DNA of 64,000 bases from Nocardiopsis ganjiahuensis DSM 45031 (GTDB taxonomy: Bacteria > Actinomycetota > Actinomycetes > Streptosporangiales > Streptosporangiaceae): positions 1 to 64,000 of the forward strand of contig NZ_ANBA01000016.1 of assembly GCF_000341085.1 (NCBI RefSeq), given 5' to 3'. Every line of letters begins with the position of its first letter. Within the stretch, counting starts at the first letter, position 1. A program made the translations under genes and the position numbers. This document shows, piece by piece, positions 36,171-45,143 of this stretch. Under the pieces are notes generated by a model. That model was not told the DNA's origin. It saw nothing but the letters and a program-made list of their open reading frames with translations, and did not search any database.

Positions 36171-37082
36171 GTGCTGAACGCCGAGGAGGTCCGGCGGCGG
36201 CTGGACGAACAGGACCACCTGGTGGACGAGGGCACCGCCACCGCCCTCTTCCTCGCCATGGCGCTCGGGCGCCCCCTGCTGTTGGAGGGCGAACCTGGCG
36301 TGGGCAAGACCGCCGTGGCCAAGGCGCTCGCCCGGGCCCTGGACGCGCCGCTGATCCGGCTGCAGTGCTACGAGGGGCTGACCGCGGGCGAGTCCCTGTA
36401 CGAGTGGAACCACCAGCGGCAGCTCCTGGCGGTCCGGTTGGCGGAGTCCCGGGGCGAGCGGCTGGACGACGGCGACCTGTTCGGTGAGGAGTTCCTCCTC
36501 GACCGGCCGATCCTGCGGGCGGTCCGGCACGGGGGGCCGGTGCCGCCGGTCCTGCTGATCGACGAGGTGGACCGGGCCGACGACGAGTTCGAGGCGCTGC
36601 TGCTGGAGTTCCTGGGAGAGGCGTCGGTGACCGTGCCCGAGCTGGGCACCTTCACCGCGGAACGGCCGCCCCTGGTGGTACTGACCTCCAACCGCAGCCG
36701 CGACCTGCACGACGCCCTGCGCCGCCGCTGCCTCTACCACTGGATCACCTTCCCGGCCCCGGAACGGGCCGCGGAGATCCTGCGCCGCCGCGTCCCGGAA
36801 GCGGGCGAGGCGCTGGTGGGTTCGGCGACGGAGTTCGTGGGGCGGGTCCGGGAACTGGACCTGGACAAGGCCCCGGGGATGGCTGAGAGCATCGACTGGG
36901 TGTCGGCGCTGGGCGCTCTCGGTGTGACCGAACTGGTCCGGGACGACATCGTGCGGACCCTGTCCGCGCTGGCGAAGACCCCCGACGACCATGAAACCGT
37001 GGTCTCGGCACTGAACGACCTCGGCCACGGCCCGCCGGGGCCGGAGCACTCCCCCAGGGCCCGAGCGGAGACAGCCACGTGA
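36171..37082 (+). CDS. coxD: CoxD, MoxR-type AAA+ ATPase
   Basis: AAA+ chaperone of 303 residues that helps build the Mo-S-Cu centre. Walker A GEPGVGKTA (39-47), Walker B VLLIDEVDRAD, sensor 1 VVLTSNRSRDL and the CoxD-like arginine-rich ALRRRCLYHWI are visible. GTG start 3 bp after the XdhC gene; its stop overlaps coxG (GTGA). Confidence 0.9.
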   Translation: MLNAEEVRRRLDEQDHLVDEGTATALFLAMALGRPLLLEGEPGVGKTAVAKALARALDAPLIRLQCYEGLTAGESLYEWNHQRQLLAVRLAESRGERLDDGDLFGEEFLLDRPILRAVRHGGPVPPVLLIDEVDRADDEFEALLLEFLGEASVTVPELGTFTAERPPLVVLTSNRSRDLHDALRRRCLYHWITFPAPERAAEILRRRVPEAGEALVGSATEFVGRVRELDLDKAPGMAESIDWVSALGALGVTELVRDDIVRTLSALAKTPDDHETVVSALNDLGHGPPGPEHSPRARAETAT

Positions 37083-37984
37083 GGATCGACAACGAGTTCA
37101 CCGTCGACGCGCCCGTCGAGCGGGTGTGGGACCTGCTCACCGACGTCGAGGCGATCGCGCCCTGCATGCCGGGCGCACGCCTGACCGGGGTGGAGAGCGG
37201 ACCGGACGGCGACGTCTACTCGGGAACGGTGCGGGTGAAGGTCGGGCCGGTCGCGGCCGCCTACGAGGGCACCGCGTGGTTCGTCGGGCAGGACGCCCGG
37301 AACCGGCGTGCGGTCATCGAGGCCAAGGGCAGGGCCGGCCGGGGCGGAGGGAACGCGTCGGCGTCGGTCACGCTCGAGCTCCGTGAGGAGGGCGGTGGGA
37401 CCGCGGTCTCGGTGGGTACGGACCTGAGGATCACCGGCAAACTCGCCCAACTGGGCGGCGGGATGGTCAAGGACGTGTCCGAGCGGCTGCTGGGACAGTT
37501 CGTCGAGTGCTTGGAGGGCAAGCTCACCGGCACGGAAACGGAGGCGGCGGTCATGGCGCACCACGGTGCGGAGTTCGGCGGGGGCGCCGGGGACGACGCG
37601 AACGGACGGAGCGAGGAGGGCAGGGGCTCCCATACGAGCGGCGGAGACCACATGAGCGGTGGCGGGCACATGTCCGGAGGCGCCCACATGTCGGGCGGCA
37701 GGCACATGTCCGCCGACGGCGACCTGTCCGACGAGGTCCAGGAGAGCGGGGACGGCGCCGGCCCCGAGGGGACCTGGACCACGGCCACGGGACTGACGCC
37801 CGGGTCGGACCCGGCTCCGACCGGCCCCGCGCCCTCCACCCGTCGGAGCATCGACGGTGGGGAGGCGGCGCCGCTGGACCTGGGCCGGGCCACCGGGAAG
37901 GCCGTCGTCCAGCGGCTGTGGCCGATGCTGGCGGTGGTGGTCGTGGTGGTGGGGCTCCTCCTCGGCTATGCCTACTTCACCTGA
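37079..37984 (+). CDS. coxG: CoxG, membrane-anchored SRPBCC protein with His-Met repeats
   Basis: A 301-residue protein: SRPBCC hydrophobic-ligand domain (1-150, starting MRIDNEFTVDAPVERVWDLL), a disordered linker, and a C-terminal membrane helix (about 276-298). CoxG tethers CO dehydrogenase to the membrane and is proposed to ferry quinone. The linker contains four tandem HMSGGx units (His191, His197, His203, His209, each followed by Met), preceded by AVMAHHGAEF. Such His-Met repeats usually bind copper, which fits the Mo-Cu enzyme. I do not know whether they are common in CoxG. Overlaps coxD and coxE. Confidence 0.88.
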   Translation: MRIDNEFTVDAPVERVWDLLTDVEAIAPCMPGARLTGVESGPDGDVYSGTVRVKVGPVAAAYEGTAWFVGQDARNRRAVIEAKGRAGRGGGNASASVTLELREEGGGTAVSVGTDLRITGKLAQLGGGMVKDVSERLLGQFVECLEGKLTGTETEAAVMAHHGAEFGGGAGDDANGRSEEGRGSHTSGGDHMSGGGHMSGGAHMSGGRHMSADGDLSDEVQESGDGAGPEGTWTTATGLTPGSDPAPTGPAPSTRRSIDGGEAAPLDLGRATGKAVVQRLWPMLAVVVVVVGLLLGYAYFT

Positions 37985-39392
37985 CCGCGCGGTGGCCTCC
38001 CCGGCCCCTTCCCAGCGACCGGACGCGTCCCCGCTGCCGGGAGTGGACCGGGCGGCGTTCGCCGTCGCCCTCACCGCGCGCCTGCGCTCCCGGGGCGTGC
38101 GCGTGGACCTGGACGCCGCGAGCACCCTGGCCCGGGCGCTGGCCGCCGTCCCGCCGACCGCGCTCGGCCGGCTCTACTGGACGGCGCGGGTGTGCCTGGT
38201 GCGGCGGCGGTGCGATCTCGCCGCCTTCGACACGGTGTTCGACACCGTCTTCGGGGGCGGTGTTCCGGGGGACGAGGACTCGACCCCCCTGGCCGCTGTC
38301 CGAACCGGAGCCGACCGCTCCCCCGAGCCGGGCCCCGGGTCCGAGCAGGAGGGCGCGGTCGGTGCCGGGCTGCCGTGGGTGACCCTGCCGCCCGGCCCCG
38401 CCGACCCGGAACGGGACAGCCCGGCGTCCGCGCTCCCGGAACTGCTCCCCAGCGACCTCGACGCCCTCGCCGAGGCCCCTTTCGACCAGCTCTCCGAGGA
38501 GGAGACCGCTCGGCTCGGGGCGTGGTTGGCGGAGTTGCGGCCCCGGCTGCCCCGGCGCAGGGTCCGCAGGCGGGCCCCGGGGCGCTCCGGCGGGCGGGTG
38601 GCGCTCAGGCCCACCCTGGCCCGGGCCCGCCGGACCGGGTGGGAGCCGGTGGAACTGGTGCGGACCCGCCCCGTGTCGCGTCCGCGCCGGGTGGTGGTCC
38701 TGTCCGACGTGAGCGGTTCGATGCGGGCCCAGACAGCTGCCTGCGTCCACCTGATGCGGGCCTTCGCGCTGACCGTGGAGACCGAGGCGTTCGCCTTCGG
38801 CACCCGTCTGACCCGGCTGACCCCGCTGCTGCGCGAGGGCACCGCAGAGGAGGCGGTCGCCCGTGCCACCGAAGCCGTGGACGACCGGTTCGGCGGGACA
38901 CGGATCGCCGCGAACCTGCGTGCCCTGCTCGCCTCCCGGCACGGGGCGGCGGTGCGCGGCGCGGTGGTGGTCGTGGCCTCGGACGGGTGGGACGGGGACG
39001 CCCCGGAGGCGATGGCGGCGGCCATGGAGCGGTTGCGGCGGCGGGCCCACCGGGTGGTGTGGGCCAACCCCCGCGCAGCCGCCCCGGGCTTCGAGCCCTC
39101 GGTGGGCGGGATGGCCGCGGCCCTGCCGTTCTGCGACGCGCTGTTGCCCGCACACACCTTCGCCGCCCTCCGGGATGTGGTGGAGGCCGTGGCCCGCGAG
39201 AGCGCGCCCGGGAGCCGGAGGGAGGGCTCTCGGGACGGGTCAGGTGGCCGGCCTCTGGGGCACGGCGTGGTTCCAGAGGGTGACGTGCACCCCCGAGCGG
39301 AAGCGGCCGCGATCGACACCCGCTCCCCGCAGCATGGTCTGGGTGGCGCGGGGCGTGGTCGCGAAGCGGACGAACTCGGCGGCCACTCCTGA
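37968..39392 (+). CDS. coxE: CoxE, VWA-domain protein
   Basis: VWA protein (474 residues from the ATG overlapping coxG by 17 bp) that works with CoxD in maturing the Mo-Cu site. The MIDAS metal motif is DVSGS (Asp247-Ser251), followed by the expected FGTRLTRLTP and VVVASDGWDGD (second MIDAS acid). An acidic, Pro-rich insert lies before the VWA part. The family normally ends near 'AALRDVVEAVARES'; here the frame continues about 50 residues, antisense to the LysR gene, so the natural stop may have been lost. Confidence 0.85.
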   Translation: MPTSPDRAVASPAPSQRPDASPLPGVDRAAFAVALTARLRSRGVRVDLDAASTLARALAAVPPTALGRLYWTARVCLVRRRCDLAAFDTVFDTVFGGGVPGDEDSTPLAAVRTGADRSPEPGPGSEQEGAVGAGLPWVTLPPGPADPERDSPASALPELLPSDLDALAEAPFDQLSEEETARLGAWLAELRPRLPRRRVRRRAPGRSGGRVALRPTLARARRTGWEPVELVRTRPVSRPRRVVVLSDVSGSMRAQTAACVHLMRAFALTVETEAFAFGTRLTRLTPLLREGTAEEAVARATEAVDDRFGGTRIAANLRALLASRHGAAVRGAVVVVASDGWDGDAPEAMAAAMERLRRRAHRVVWANPRAAAPGFEPSVGGMAAALPFCDALLPAHTFAALRDVVEAVARESAPGSRREGSRDGSGGRPLGHGVVPEGDVHPRAEAAAIDTRSPQHGLGGAGRGREADELGGHS

Positions 39393-40253
39393 CTCGTCGC
39401 TGTCGGGGAGGGCGCTCACCGACCAGCAGCCGCCCGTGCGCACCGGAGGGCCGACCGGAAGGAGCAGGCGTCCGGCGGCGAGGTCGTGGGAGACCGCGTA
39501 CCCCAGGGCCAGACCCACCCCGGCGCCCTTCTTGACCTCGTCGAGGGCGGCCGCGTGGCTCTGGAAGACGCGCTGGCGGGCCTCCGGAACACCGAACCGG
39601 CGCAGGACCGCGGGGACCAGCCCGGTGTGGTCCAGGGCCGAGGGGCCGAGGAGCCAGGTCTGTTCGCGGAGGCGTTCGGGAGCGGTCCGCCCACCGGCGA
39701 AGGGGTGTCCGGGGCCCACCACGGTGAGCAGCTGGTACCTGAGGATGCTCTGGGAGGTCACCCGCTCGGGTTCGCCTCCCGCTGCCTGTTCCTGGCCCGG
39801 GCCGATGGCGACGTCGACGGCCCGGTCGTACAGCAGTTCCTCGAACCGGCTCGGGCTGTGCACGCTCAGCTCGACGTCGAGGTCGTCGGCGCGCCCCACG
39901 AAGAGTTCGATCAGGCCGGGCGCCGCGTACTCGACGAACAGGCTGGAGGCGGCGATGCGGAGCAGACGGGTACCGGTGCCGGCCTGGCTGACCTCACGCA
40001 GGGTACGGTCCTGAAGGCCCAGCAGTTCGGTGGCGCGACCGGCCAGGCGCAGGCCGCCGGGGGTGAAGGCCAGTCCGGCGCCGGTCCGGGAGAAGAGCCG
40101 GTCACCGAACAGTCTGCGGAGCTTGCCGATGTGCAGTGAGACCGCGGCCTCGGAGACGTCGAGTTCGCGGGCGGCCCGTTTGACCGAGCCCAGCCGGACC
40201 ACCGCGGAGAACGCTCTCAGCTGCGTGGGAGTCACCGAACGCCCCCGGGGCAT
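39240..40253 (-). CDS. LysR-family transcriptional regulator at the end of the cox operon
   Basis: A 337-residue LysR-type regulator: HTH SVKRAARELDVSEAAVSLHI followed by GKLRRLFGDRLFSR, then a substrate-binding domain. LysR proteins (CutR) control CO dehydrogenase in mycobacteria, so a role in cox control is plausible. It is, however, convergent and its last 153 bases overlap coxE on the other strand. A promoter is predicted at 40385-40413. Confidence 0.85.
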   Translation of the reverse strand: MPRGRSVTPTQLRAFSAVVRLGSVKRAARELDVSEAAVSLHIGKLRRLFGDRLFSRTGAGLAFTPGGLRLAGRATELLGLQDRTLREVSQAGTGTRLLRIAASSLFVEYAAPGLIELFVGRADDLDVELSVHSPSRFEELLYDRAVDVAIGPGQEQAAGGEPERVTSQSILRYQLLTVVGPGHPFAGGRTAPERLREQTWLLGPSALDHTGLVPAVLRRFGVPEARQRVFQSHAAALDEVKKGAGVGLALGYAVSHDLAAGRLLLPVGPPVRTGGCWSVSALPDSDESGVAAEFVRFATTPRATQTMLRGAGVDRGRFRSGVHVTLWNHAVPQRPAT

Positions 40254-40354
40254 CGGGGCAGGGGCGCGCGGGGGTGTTCCGGATCGGGGTTCGCGTGGTC
40301 CAGCACGGCCGGGGACAGGGCGGGGAGGAGCGTCCGGCGCCGGGGGGAAGGCAT
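40232..40354 (-). CDS. possible 40-codon leader ORF before the LysR gene
   Basis: ATG at 40354 follows GAAAGG and opens a 40-codon frame that ends 20 bases inside the LysR gene in another phase. It would be translated first from the predicted promoter and could couple translation to the LysR start. The Arg/Pro-rich sequence has no resemblance to known proteins, so this may be chance. Confidence 0.2.
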   Translation of the reverse strand: MPSPRRRTLLPALSPAVLDHANPDPEHPRAPLPRCPGGVR

Positions 40355-40384
40355 GGCGACCTTTCGGACAGGGGGGATGAGGTC

Positions 40385-40413
40385 AAGCTAGGGGACGCCT
40401 GAGCACCCCACAA
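40385..40413 (-). promoter_or_regulatory. predicted promoter of the LysR gene; gap 40254-40615
   Basis: Minus-strand TTGTGG (40408-40413), 17-bp spacer and TAGCTT (40385-40390). The 362-bp gap between the LysR and HxlR genes has no other gene I can support apart from the small leader frame. Confidence 0.4.
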
Positions 40414-40615
40414 GAGACTTTTGCCCCGAAAGACCCAAATACCACGAAGGGCCCAGTCCGCCACTCAAGCCCCAGCCCTGCATCCAGGTGCCTGCTTACC
40501 CCTCACGCGCACTGCTCGCGAAGCGCCCCCCGGAAGGCCGCACGGCCCCGGGGCCGCTCGGCGATGGAGGCCGCACGGCCGCGGGAGCGGCCGGCCGGCC
40601 CAGGAACCCGGCTGC

Positions 40616-41101
40616 TCAGTCCCGGGAACGGCGGCGCCGGACCGCCATCCGCAGCTCGTCCGGGGACACCTCGCGACCGTCCTCTGTCAGGTAGCCGACC
40701 CGCACCGGCGCTCCGGTGCCGTCCTCGACCAGGGCCAGCGGGCCGCCGCCCTCCTGGAGGTAGGTGTCGCCCCAGCCCTTGAGCGCGAAGACCGCGGGCA
40801 TGAGGTCGGCGCCCATGTCGGTGAGGACGTACTCGTGGCGGGTGCGGCTGCCCGGCTCCTTGTAGGGCTCACGGCGCAGCAGTCCGGCCTCGGTGAGCTG
40901 TTTGAGGCGCGCCGCGGCGACCGCGTCGGTGATACCGACCCGTTCCACGAACAGTTCGAAGCGGCGGGTGCCGAAGAACGCCTCGCGCATGATCAGCAGC
41001 GCCGAACGCTGTCCCACGATCTCCAGCGCCTTCGAGATCGAGCACGCCCGGGGCTTCCAGGAGCGCAGATCGGCGAGGGCGGGATCGAGTTTGATCGGCA
41101 T
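40616..41101 (-). CDS. HxlR-family transcriptional regulator
   Basis: A 161-residue winged-helix regulator. The HxlR core is clear: RACSISKALEIVGQRSALLI, then MREAFFGTRRFELFV, then LKQLTEAGLLRREPYKEPGS, the N-terminal cysteine (in ACSI) being the usual redox- or aldehyde-reactive residue. ATG 41101 is favoured over one seven codons upstream. It is followed at its 5' side by an aldo/keto reductase gene on the same strand; as many HxlR proteins respond to aldehydes or quinones, it may regulate that gene. Confidence 0.88.
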   Translation of the reverse strand: MPIKLDPALADLRSWKPRACSISKALEIVGQRSALLIMREAFFGTRRFELFVERVGITDAVAAARLKQLTEAGLLRREPYKEPGSRTRHEYVLTDMGADLMPAVFALKGWGDTYLQEGGGPLALVEDGTGAPVRVGYLTEDGREVSPDELRMAVRRRRSRD

Positions 41102-41162
41102 GGTGCCAAAATACCCGCTCACCCCGATCCCGAACGGCGGACCGGCCCCGCCGGGTTGCGGT

Positions 41163-42212
<1,050 letters not shown>

Positions 42213-42269
42213 GTCCGCTCCCCTTCAGCCTGTCCGGTCCGTCGAAACCCGTCGAAACCAGCCGTTCCG

Positions 42270-42593
42270 CTAATCGTCGACCGTGAGTTCGCCCATGCGG
42301 TCCCAGCCCTCGCCCTCGACCACGCGGCTGACGATCAGCGGGGTCTCCTTCAGCAGCGGCTTCATGGACGCCAGCCCGTCCCTGAAGTGATCGCTGTTGA
42401 CGTGGGCTTCGGCCGCGCCGTCCTTGAACGCCTCGACGAGCACGAACTCGTCGTCGCGCTCGACGCTCCGGGACCACTCGAACCACAGGTTGCCGGGCTC
42501 CGCGCGGGTGGCCGCGGTGAAGTCGGCGACCGCGTCGAGGAAGCTGTCCACGGCCTCCGGCCTGGTCCGGAACTTGACGACGATCAGGATCAT
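42270..42593 (-). CDS. antibiotic biosynthesis monooxygenase (YgiN-like) domain protein
   Basis: A 107-residue dimeric alpha+beta barrel protein of the ABM family. It opens MILIVVKFRTRPEA and has FEWSRSVERDDEFVLVEAFK and HVNSDHFRDG, the family's central strand and helix. Such proteins act on quinols or scavenge reactive aldehydes. ATG 42593 follows AAGGAG. It precedes the aldo/keto reductase by 57 bp and is likely co-transcribed, suggesting a detoxification pair. Confidence 0.85.
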   Translation of the reverse strand: MILIVVKFRTRPEAVDSFLDAVADFTAATRAEPGNLWFEWSRSVERDDEFVLVEAFKDGAAEAHVNSDHFRDGLASMKPLLKETPLIVSRVVEGEGWDRMGELTVDD

Positions 42594-42736
42594 TCCGCAT
42601 CTCCTTCGTTCTGTGCCACGGGGCACGCGGTCGTGCCGTGCCTCACGGTCCCCACTCTTCCAGAACCGGGACGGTCGAGACCTCGACGAGCACGCCGCGG
42701 GGGTGTTCGCTGCCTCACCCCTGACCGTGACCGAGC

Positions 42737-43228
42737 TCAGGCGCCGCCGAGGGTGGTGCCGGGCAGGCGGGTGGCGCGCCACTCGCCGTCGGTGCCCTCA
42801 CGGACCTCCAGGGCGCCGAGGTCCTCGTCGGGGTGGACCAGTTCGACGTTGGCGATCAGGGTCTCACCGTCCAGGTCGGTGCTGACGGTGACCTCTCCGA
42901 TCTCGATGCCCTCGATGTCGGGCAGGCCGGCGGCGTAGTCGGGGAAGGCCTCCGCGCAGTCCTCGGCTTCGCTCTGGGCCACGATCGCGGCCTGGGCGCC
43001 CTCGTCGGTGAAGGCACAGCCCGCCTCGCCGTCTCCGGCCGCGAGGGAGGCGACGAACCCCTCGGCGACGGCCTGGGCCGCCACGGCGGCCGCGTCCTCG
43101 CCGGCCCCGGCCGCGACCTCCTCCACGCTCTCCTCGACGGGGGACTCGGCGGTTTCCCCACCGTCGCCGCCGCAGGCGGTGAGGGCGAGGAACAGGGGCA
43201 GGGCAGCACACATGAGGGTGCGTCGCAT
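42737..43228 (-). CDS. lipoprotein, DUF4878-like
   Basis: A 163-residue lipoprotein: signal peptide with lipobox LTAC (Cys19), a long Glu/Ala-rich spacer (about 25-50) and a small NTF2-like domain with a conserved Cys pair (GCAFT and EDCAEAFPDY) and the strand pattern 'IEGIEIGEVTVSTDLDGETL'. It resembles actinobacterial DUF4878-type envelope proteins. Function unknown. GGAAGG precedes the ATG. Confidence 0.75.
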   Translation of the reverse strand: MRRTLMCAALPLFLALTACGGDGGETAESPVEESVEEVAAGAGEDAAAVAAQAVAEGFVASLAAGDGEAGCAFTDEGAQAAIVAQSEAEDCAEAFPDYAAGLPDIEGIEIGEVTVSTDLDGETLIANVELVHPDEDLGALEVREGTDGEWRATRLPGTTLGGA

Positions 43229-43480
43229 GGGGGGTGGCCTTCCGGGAGCGGGGCTGGTCGGTCGCGAGCGGACGCCGGTGGCGCCCGCACCGCACCATTG
43301 TTACCGCATTCATCCGCTTGATGACTACGTGTATCGACCGGTCAATCGCCGCAGACCCCCTGATCAGGCAAAGCACGGGTATGGGTTCGGTTCGGCTTGA
43401 CCCCGCCCCGAGCACCCGCCCCCAGGGGGCGCCTTCCGTATGCGCACAATCACCCTGAGCGACATATCGGAAGGGGTCCC

Positions 43481-45106
43481 ATGACCGATCTCGGGGACGA
43501 TCGCGCGGCGCAGCGCGGACTGGAGGGGCTCAGCCCCTTCGAGCTCAAGGGCCATCTGATGGACCTGGCCGGGGCCTCCTCCCGGAAGCACGCCCACGCC
43601 ATGCTCAACGCCGGGCGCGGGAACCCCAACTGGACCGCCGCCCCGCCCCGCGAGGCGTTCTTCCTGCTCGGCCGGTTCGCGGTCCTGGAGACCCGCCGCC
43701 ACTGGAACGAGTGGCCCGCCGTCGCCGGGATGCCCGTCTCCGACGGCATCACCGAGCGCTTCTCGGCGTTCCTCGACCAGAACGCGGGCGAGCCCGGGGC
43801 AGACCTGCTGCGCCGGGTGCTCAACCGGGTGGAGGGGCACCGCTCCGACGCGGTCCTGCTCGAACTGGTCGACGGGATCATCGGCGACAACTACCCCGTG
43901 CCCGACCGCATCCTGCCGTTCGTCGCCGAGTCGGTGCACGAGTACCTGGCCGGGGCCATGGGCGGCCGACCCCCCGAGACCCCCTACGACCTGTTCGCGG
44001 TCGAGGGCGGCACCGCGGCCATGTGCTACGTCTTCGACTCCCTCCAGACCAACCGCGTCCTGCGCAAGGGCGACCGGATCGCCTTGATGACCCCGATCTT
44101 CACGCCCTACCTGGAGATCCCCCACCTGGAGCGCTACGACTTCGACGTGGTCGAGGTCAGCGCCTCGCGCGGCACCGAGGGCGACTTCCACACGTGGGAC
44201 TACGACGACGCCGAGCTCGACAAGCTCGCCGACCCGTCGGTGCGGATGGTGTGCCTGGTCAACCCGAGCAACCCGCCGTCGGTGGCGTTGTCCGAACGCG
44301 CCCTGAACCGCATCCGGGACATCGTGGAGAAGCGCAACCGGGACCTGGTCATCGTCACCGACGACGTCTACGGCACGTTCGTGCGGGGGTTCACCTCGCT
44401 GATGGAGGTGTGCCCGCGCAACACCATCGGCGTGTACTCGTTCTCCAAGTACTTCGGAGCGACCGGGTGGCGGCTGGGCGTGATCGCCCTCCAACCCGAC
44501 AACGTCGTGGACGACCGGATCGCGCGCCTGTCCGGGGAGGACGCCGAGGCGGTCCGCCGGCGCTACGCCTCGCTCTCCCTGGACGTGCCGGGGCTGCGGT
44601 TCATCGACCGCATGGTGGCCGACAGCCGTTCGGTGGCGCTCAACCACACCGCCGGGCTGTCCACGCCCCAGCAGGTACAGATGGCCCTGTTCGCGCTGTT
44701 CGCCCTCACCCACACGGACGAGGAGTACCACGAGCCGGTCATGCGCGTCCTGGAGCGGCGGATGACGGCCCTGTCCGAAGGGCTGGAGGTGCCCTTCCCC
44801 GCGAACGCCCTGCGCGCGGGCTACTACGTCGAACTCGACCTGCTGGCCTGGGCCGAGCGGCACTGGGGGACCGAGTTCGCGGAGTGGATGCGCGCGAACT
44901 ACGAGCCGGTGGACCCGGTCCTGCGCCTGGCCGAGGAGGACGGCGTCGTGCTGCTCAACGGCGGCGGCTTCGACGGCCCCGAGTGGTCCGTGCGGGTGAG
45001 CCTGGCCAACCTCGAACACGAGGCCTACGGGCGGATCGGCCGCGCCCTGAAGCAGATCGGCGCGGAGTACCACCAGCGGTTCACCTCGTCCGCCGACCGC
45101 TCCTGA
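43481..45106 (+). CDS. aspD: aspartate 4-decarboxylase / aspartate aminotransferase
   Basis: PLP enzyme converting L-aspartate to L-alanine and CO2 (541 residues). It has the fold-type I aminotransferase core with the PLP lysine in SFSKYFGATGWRLG (Lys323), the NPSNPP loop and the N-terminal arm found only in the 4-decarboxylase group. ATG follows GGAAGGGG. The AspT antiporter gene follows by 37 bp. Together they form an aspartate-in, alanine-out cycle that consumes one proton per turn and can generate proton-motive force. Confidence 0.92.
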   Translation: MTDLGDDRAAQRGLEGLSPFELKGHLMDLAGASSRKHAHAMLNAGRGNPNWTAAPPREAFFLLGRFAVLETRRHWNEWPAVAGMPVSDGITERFSAFLDQNAGEPGADLLRRVLNRVEGHRSDAVLLELVDGIIGDNYPVPDRILPFVAESVHEYLAGAMGGRPPETPYDLFAVEGGTAAMCYVFDSLQTNRVLRKGDRIALMTPIFTPYLEIPHLERYDFDVVEVSASRGTEGDFHTWDYDDAELDKLADPSVRMVCLVNPSNPPSVALSERALNRIRDIVEKRNRDLVIVTDDVYGTFVRGFTSLMEVCPRNTIGVYSFSKYFGATGWRLGVIALQPDNVVDDRIARLSGEDAEAVRRRYASLSLDVPGLRFIDRMVADSRSVALNHTAGLSTPQQVQMALFALFALTHTDEEYHEPVMRVLERRMTALSEGLEVPFPANALRAGYYVELDLLAWAERHWGTEFAEWMRANYEPVDPVLRLAEEDGVVLLNGGGFDGPEWSVRVSLANLEHEAYGRIGRALKQIGAEYHQRFTSSADRS

Positions 45107-45143
45107 GGCTTTCCGGAGCTCACTGAGACGCGAGGAGGCCGCC

